Assembly (NCBI GenBank): GCA_025964055.1
Contig: JAOPZP010000095.1
Coordinates: 1 to 9,271 of the forward strand
DNA length: 9,271 bases
Direction of reading: 5' to 3'
Source: Conexibacter sp.
GTDB taxonomy: Bacteria; Actinomycetota; Thermoleophilia; Solirubrobacterales; Solirubrobacteraceae
Below the pieces are notes generated by a model. The model had not been told where the DNA came from and searched no databases. It worked only from the letters and a program-made list of their open reading frames with translations. This document shows, piece after piece, positions 5,984 to 9,271 of this stretch; within the stretch, counting starts at the first letter, position 1, and each line of letters opens with the position of its first letter. A program made the translations under genes and the position numbers.

Positions 5984-7213
5984 ATGCTGCGGCTCATGTC
6001 TCAGGTCGACAAGCTCCAGGACGCCGAAGAACACGTCGGGCAGATGCGCGAGGAGGCGGTGCGTGCCGCCCGGGAGGAGCGCGAGGCGGATCTCCGCAAG
6101 GCGCCGCTGGCCGACACGGCCACCAAGGCGCACACGCTGATCGCCGCTCCGCTGGCCCAGGTCCGCACGATGGTCAACATGCGGACCGGTGCCCTGCCGG
6201 ACCTCCACGAGCTCGCCGTCTCCATCAAGGAGACCGGGCTGCTGCACCCGCCGCTGGTCCGCGCGACCGGCGAGGACGACGTGCCGTACGAGCTGCTGGC
6301 CGGCCGCCGCCGCTTCAGCGCGATGACGATGCTGGACGAGGCCGAGGGTCCGCGCGAGGACTGGCGCTTCACACTCGTGGACGGCATCTCCAAGCGCGAG
6401 GCGCTGACGATGCAGTTCGCCGAGAACTTCCACCAGGCCAAGCCCGAGCCGGTGCAGTTCGCCCGCGCCGCGCGGGCGATCATGAGCGAGGACCCGGCGC
6501 TGACCGCCGCGGACGTCTCGCGCCTGGTCGGCGCCCCGATGAGCTGGACGCGCAAGGCGCTGCGCCTGCTCGACCTGCCCGAGTCGGTCGTCGCGCGCGT
6601 CGAGCAGGGCGACCTGTCGTTCACGGTCGCCGACGTCGTGCGGCGCGGCATCGCGCGTGGCGACGTGTCGGCGCAGCAGGCCGAGGACCTCGTCGAGCAG
6701 CACGCCTCCGGCGAGATCACCGGCGGGGCGCTGAAGCTCGGCGTCGGCTACGTCCCGCCCAAGCCCAAGGATTACGAGGAGCAGGCCCGCAAGCTCGACG
6801 AGGCCCGCTGGGCCTCCGAGCGCGCGGGCAAGGACGGCGGCGACGCCGCCCAGCGCGACTGGGACTCGCGCGCCGGCGGCGACAACGGTTCCCAGGGCGG
6901 CCCGATCCGCAACGGCGGCGACATCACGCCGGCCCCGCGCATCGTCGCGTCGGTCGGCGGCCGCGACGCCGAGCCGGTCGAGGTCGACGTCGCCGACCTC
7001 GACGCCTACGTGCTCGGGCTGGTCCTGTCGCGGGTGGCGACCGCCGAGCACCGCTCGCACCTTGGGGTCGAGGGCGGCCACGAGGCCGCCCAGGACTACG
7101 CGTTCTCGCTGCATCCCGACCGGCGCCTGGAGGTCCTCCGGGCGCTGGCCGGCCAGATGCTCTCGGTCGATCCCGTGCCGCCCAAGGCGCTGCGCTCGCT
7201 GCTGGCGGCCTAG
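5984..7213 (+). CDS. Orphan ParB-like protein: ParB N-domain plus helix-turn-helix, unusual ends
   Basis: This 409-residue protein begins with a charged, probably coiled-coil segment (about 6-40). Residues about 55-150 form a ParB/sulfiredoxin-like N-domain: IKETGLLHPPLVR at 81-93, LLAGRRRFSAM at 104-114 in place of the usual AGERRxRA box, and AENFHQ at 146-151 for the ENLQR box. A KorB/ParB-type helix-turn-helix follows (LTAADVSRLVGAPMSWTRKA, 173-192), then RLLDLPESVVARVEQGDLSF, as in ParB. A Gly/Asp-rich linker (about 284-313) leads to a C-terminal region (332-409) that I do not recognise. Canonical ParB proteins clamp DNA at parS using CTP and work with ParA. Here there is no parA next door and no parS in the window, so a role in chromosome segregation is doubtful; a transcriptional or nucleoid-binding role is equally possible. 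Start chosen by the GGAG before 5984. Confidence 0.88.
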   Translation: MLRLMSQVDKLQDAEEHVGQMREEAVRAAREEREADLRKAPLADTATKAHTLIAAPLAQVRTMVNMRTGALPDLHELAVSIKETGLLHPPLVRATGEDDVPYELLAGRRRFSAMTMLDEAEGPREDWRFTLVDGISKREALTMQFAENFHQAKPEPVQFARAARAIMSEDPALTAADVSRLVGAPMSWTRKALRLLDLPESVVARVEQGDLSFTVADVVRRGIARGDVSAQQAEDLVEQHASGEITGGALKLGVGYVPPKPKDYEEQARKLDEARWASERAGKDGGDAAQRDWDSRAGGDNGSQGGPIRNGGDITPAPRIVASVGGRDAEPVEVDVADLDAYVLGLVLSRVATAEHRSHLGVEGGHEAAQDYAFSLHPDRRLEVLRALAGQMLSVDPVPPKALRSLLAA

Positions 7214-7225
7214 CCCCGAAGGCCG
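7206..7225. terminator. Candidate bidirectional hairpin covering the overlapping stop codons
   Basis: CGGCCT (7206-7211) and AGGCCG (7220-7225) form a perfect 6-bp stem with an 8-nt loop. The arms and loop contain the shared CTAG that ends both convergent genes. There is no U-tract. It may limit read-through where no intergenic space exists, but a 6-bp GC stem can occur by chance here. Confidence 0.3.
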
Positions 7226-9243
7226 GCGAGCCGGACCTCGATCACGGCGACCTGGGAGTTGCGGAACCGCACGCTTCCCAGCCGGTAGACCTTCGGGTCG
7301 ATCCGGCCGTGGAGGCGGTCGGCGACCAGCCAGCGCACGCCGTAGAGCTGCTGGGCGTAGGCCAGCGCGTCCCGGCTGCCCTGCGCGAAGATCGCGGCGT
7401 TGACGCGCAGGCGCGACAGGTCGCCGTGCAGGCGGCCGTAGGGCTCGTTCGTCCCGTCCGATGCGCACGACGCCATCGTCCGCCGCTCGGCGAACGCCGA
7501 CGGCTCGCAGGAGCGGGGGTCGGTGTGGTCGGCGTTGGCGAACAGGTTGCTGACCGCCAGCACGTCGCCGGTGCCCGTGTGGTCGCGGACCCAGCGGTAG
7601 CCCGCGTAGAGCTCGGGCGTCATGTTGGCGTGCGTCTGCCGGTAGGTCACCTGCCCGTCGAGCGCCCGCCAGGCCTGCTTCGGGCTCTGGTCCGACACCG
7701 GCGCGTCGATGATCAGCACGAGCCCCAAAGCCGCTGCGCCGCCGAGCGCCCAGCCGCGCCGGACCCTCAGGCCCGCCAGGCGCGGCGCGAGCGCATCGAC
7801 CAGCCCGGCCGCGCTCAGCACCGCGCCGGCCAGGTAGCCGGGGTAGAAGAAGTACAGCTGGCTCGTCCCCGGATGGGTCAGCAGGACCATCGCCGCCAGC
7901 CCGGCGACCAGCGCGCCGATCAGCAGCAGCCGCGACGGCGGGCTCGTCAGCCGGCCGCGCAGGGCCAGCAGCACGAGGCCCGGCAGCAGCGTCACGACGA
8001 TCCGCAGCGTGCCGAGCACGAACGCCAGCGGGTAGAGCGCCACGCGAACCAGCGGCGAGCCGCCGAGCCGGTCGTCGAGCAGCCGGAACGGCTGGGAGTC
8101 CAGGTAGACCCGCAGCGGATGCAGGCCCAGCGAGTTGGTCATGCCGTGGTAGAGCACCACGTTGTACACCACGATGACCGCGCAGCAGGCGACCCCGGCG
8201 CCGACGATCGCCGGCAGCCGGGTGCGGTCGCGGCGAACCGCCCACAGCCCGACCAGCCCGAGCGCCGCGGCCGTCAACGGCACCGTCGTCGCCTTGGCGC
8301 CCTCGCCGGCCAGCAACAGCGCGATCCCGACGACCGCCAGCGCCGGCAGACGGAGCGCCTCCGGGCGGCGGTCCAGACGCTCGGCCAGCAGGATCAGCAC
8401 CGGCAGCCACAGGATCGTGCTCAGCAGGAACGACGGGCTGAGCGGGAAGGTCGACAGCAGCTCGGTGGGGACCGCCGGCAGCGGGTCCAGCGATCCGAGC
8501 AGCAGCGCCAGCGCCCCGGCCACCACGCCGGCCCACGCCGTCGCGCCGATCGCCCGGGCCAGCGCCACCAGCTGCACGACCACGAGCAGGATCATCGGCA
8601 CGAGGTAGAGGCGGAACGCCACCATCGGCAGGTCGATCCCCGTGACCTGGCTGACCGCCGCCATGTGCGCGTTGGCGAGGAAGTAGTAGTGCAGCCGCAG
8701 CCCGGCGAGGCCCGGCACCTCCAGCGGCCAGTGGTGCAGCGCCTCGGCCGCGAAGCCCAGGTGGGCCATCAGGTCGGGCGAATAGTCGACCGGCCCGGCG
8801 GACGGCATCGGCGTCTGCGTGAAGAAGCCGTCGGCGGTGATCAGCAGCGCCGCGACGGCGATCGCCGCCGCGCCCCAGGCCCACTCCGGGGCGACCGAGC
8901 GACGCGACCGCGGTAGCCCGAGCCGCCCGCGCAGCGTCCAGAGCCGCGGCAGCGACAGCGCCACCGCGAGCGCCGGGTAGACCGGCAGCAGCCCGCGGTG
9001 GCCGGTCGCCGCGGTCAGCACGAACGCCCCGGCCTCCAGCGCGTAGCCCAGGCCCCAGCCGACGGCCAGCTCGCGCACCCCGAAGCGCGCCGGCCGGGCG
9101 ATCGCCAGGAAGGCGGCGCAGCCGGGGATCACCGTGAACCCGAGCACGTACCCGCAGAACAGGAGCACGTCGCGCAGTGGCACGTCGAAGGCCAGCCACG
9201 TCGCGACGCACACCGCCACGACGGTCGCGACGGGCGCCGCCAC
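7210..9243 (-). CDS. Polytopic membrane protein, probable GT-C-type glycosyltransferase; 5' end uncertain
   Basis: At least 677 residues with roughly 14 hydrophobic segments, for example near 24-48, 58-79, 121-138, 209-231, 235-251, 272-290, 298-313, 345-365, 400-427, 438-456, 465-483 and 498-514. The loop at 153-203 has the pattern DYSPDLMAHLGFAAEALHHW, then LRLHYYFLANAH and SQVTGID. I associate this with large actinobacterial GT-C-like membrane proteins; acidic residues in such early loops are often catalytic. The tail from about 515 is soluble and probably extracytoplasmic, with YRWVRDHTGTGDVLAVSN at 549-566. Such proteins use polyprenyl-linked sugars to modify glycans or proteins, but the substrate cannot be told from sequence. 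The frame stays open upstream to the window edge (Ala/Gly-rich) and the GTG at 9243 has no clear ribosome binding site, so the true start may lie beyond the window. Its TAG overlaps that of the ParB-like gene. Confidence 0.85.
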   Translation of the reverse strand: MAAPVATVVAVCVATWLAFDVPLRDVLLFCGYVLGFTVIPGCAAFLAIARPARFGVRELAVGWGLGYALEAGAFVLTAATGHRGLLPVYPALAVALSLPRLWTLRGRLGLPRSRRSVAPEWAWGAAAIAVAALLITADGFFTQTPMPSAGPVDYSPDLMAHLGFAAEALHHWPLEVPGLAGLRLHYYFLANAHMAAVSQVTGIDLPMVAFRLYLVPMILLVVVQLVALARAIGATAWAGVVAGALALLLGSLDPLPAVPTELLSTFPLSPSFLLSTILWLPVLILLAERLDRRPEALRLPALAVVGIALLLAGEGAKATTVPLTAAALGLVGLWAVRRDRTRLPAIVGAGVACCAVIVVYNVVLYHGMTNSLGLHPLRVYLDSQPFRLLDDRLGGSPLVRVALYPLAFVLGTLRIVVTLLPGLVLLALRGRLTSPPSRLLLIGALVAGLAAMVLLTHPGTSQLYFFYPGYLAGAVLSAAGLVDALAPRLAGLRVRRGWALGGAAALGLVLIIDAPVSDQSPKQAWRALDGQVTYRQTHANMTPELYAGYRWVRDHTGTGDVLAVSNLFANADHTDPRSCEPSAFAERRTMASCASDGTNEPYGRLHGDLSRLRVNAAIFAQGSRDALAYAQQLYGVRWLVADRLHGRIDPKVYRLGSVRFRNSQVAVIEVRLAGLRG

Positions 9244-9271
9244 CCCCGCGCCGCCCGCGCCCCGCGCGGCC

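Noticed and set aside
5765..9211. Minus-strand open frame of over 1100 codons, and a plus-strand one of nearly 1000 codons at 5926-8916
   Set aside because: Both are Arg/Gly/Ala/Asp-rich or Gln/His-rich, show no family motifs, and lie opposite or out of frame with well-supported genes. Long stop-free shadow frames are expected at this GC content.

Overview
This very GC-rich window carries seven densely packed protein genes and no RNA gene, mobile element or CRISPR array that I can see. The base composition, the GC-ended codons and the protein families point to a high-GC actinobacterium. A Thermoleophilia/Solirubrobacterales-like organism is my best guess, but this is inference from protein style and not from a marker gene.

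Layout, left to right. (1) A minus-strand pair: a secreted TAP-like alpha/beta hydrolase (1843-3747) followed 23 bp downstream by a thioredoxin-fold DUF255/YyaL-type protein (1-1819, cut off by the left window edge). (2) A 55-bp divergent intergenic region containing an imperfect inverted repeat. (3) A plus-strand pair, ridA (3803-4195) and ilvA with one ACT domain (4207-5451), only 11 bp apart. (4) A convergent junction at 5444-5470 with a hairpin covering both stop codons. (5) A minus-strand gene for a small helical protein of unknown function (5463-5942). (6) A divergent gene for an orphan ParB-like DNA-binding protein (5984-7213). (7) A minus-strand polytopic membrane protein, probably of the GT-C glycosyltransferase type (7210 to at least 9243; its 5' end may lie beyond the window). 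It shares overlapping stop codons with the ParB-like gene.

The clearest functional unit is ridA-ilvA. IlvA dehydrates threonine or serine and releases reactive enamine/imine intermediates, and RidA hydrolyses them, so coupling the two genes makes biochemical sense. The hydrolase/DUF255 pair is probably co-transcribed, but I see no obvious shared pathway. The ParB-like gene has no parA neighbour and departs from canonical ParB in its nucleotide-binding box, N-terminus and C-terminus. Together with its divergent helical neighbour it is the most under-described part of the window. Both convergent junctions have compact inverted repeats with 8-nt loops that enclose the stop codons.

I found no clear evidence of a wholly new multi-gene system. 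The region reads as mostly ordinary chromosomal core with a few under-studied proteins.
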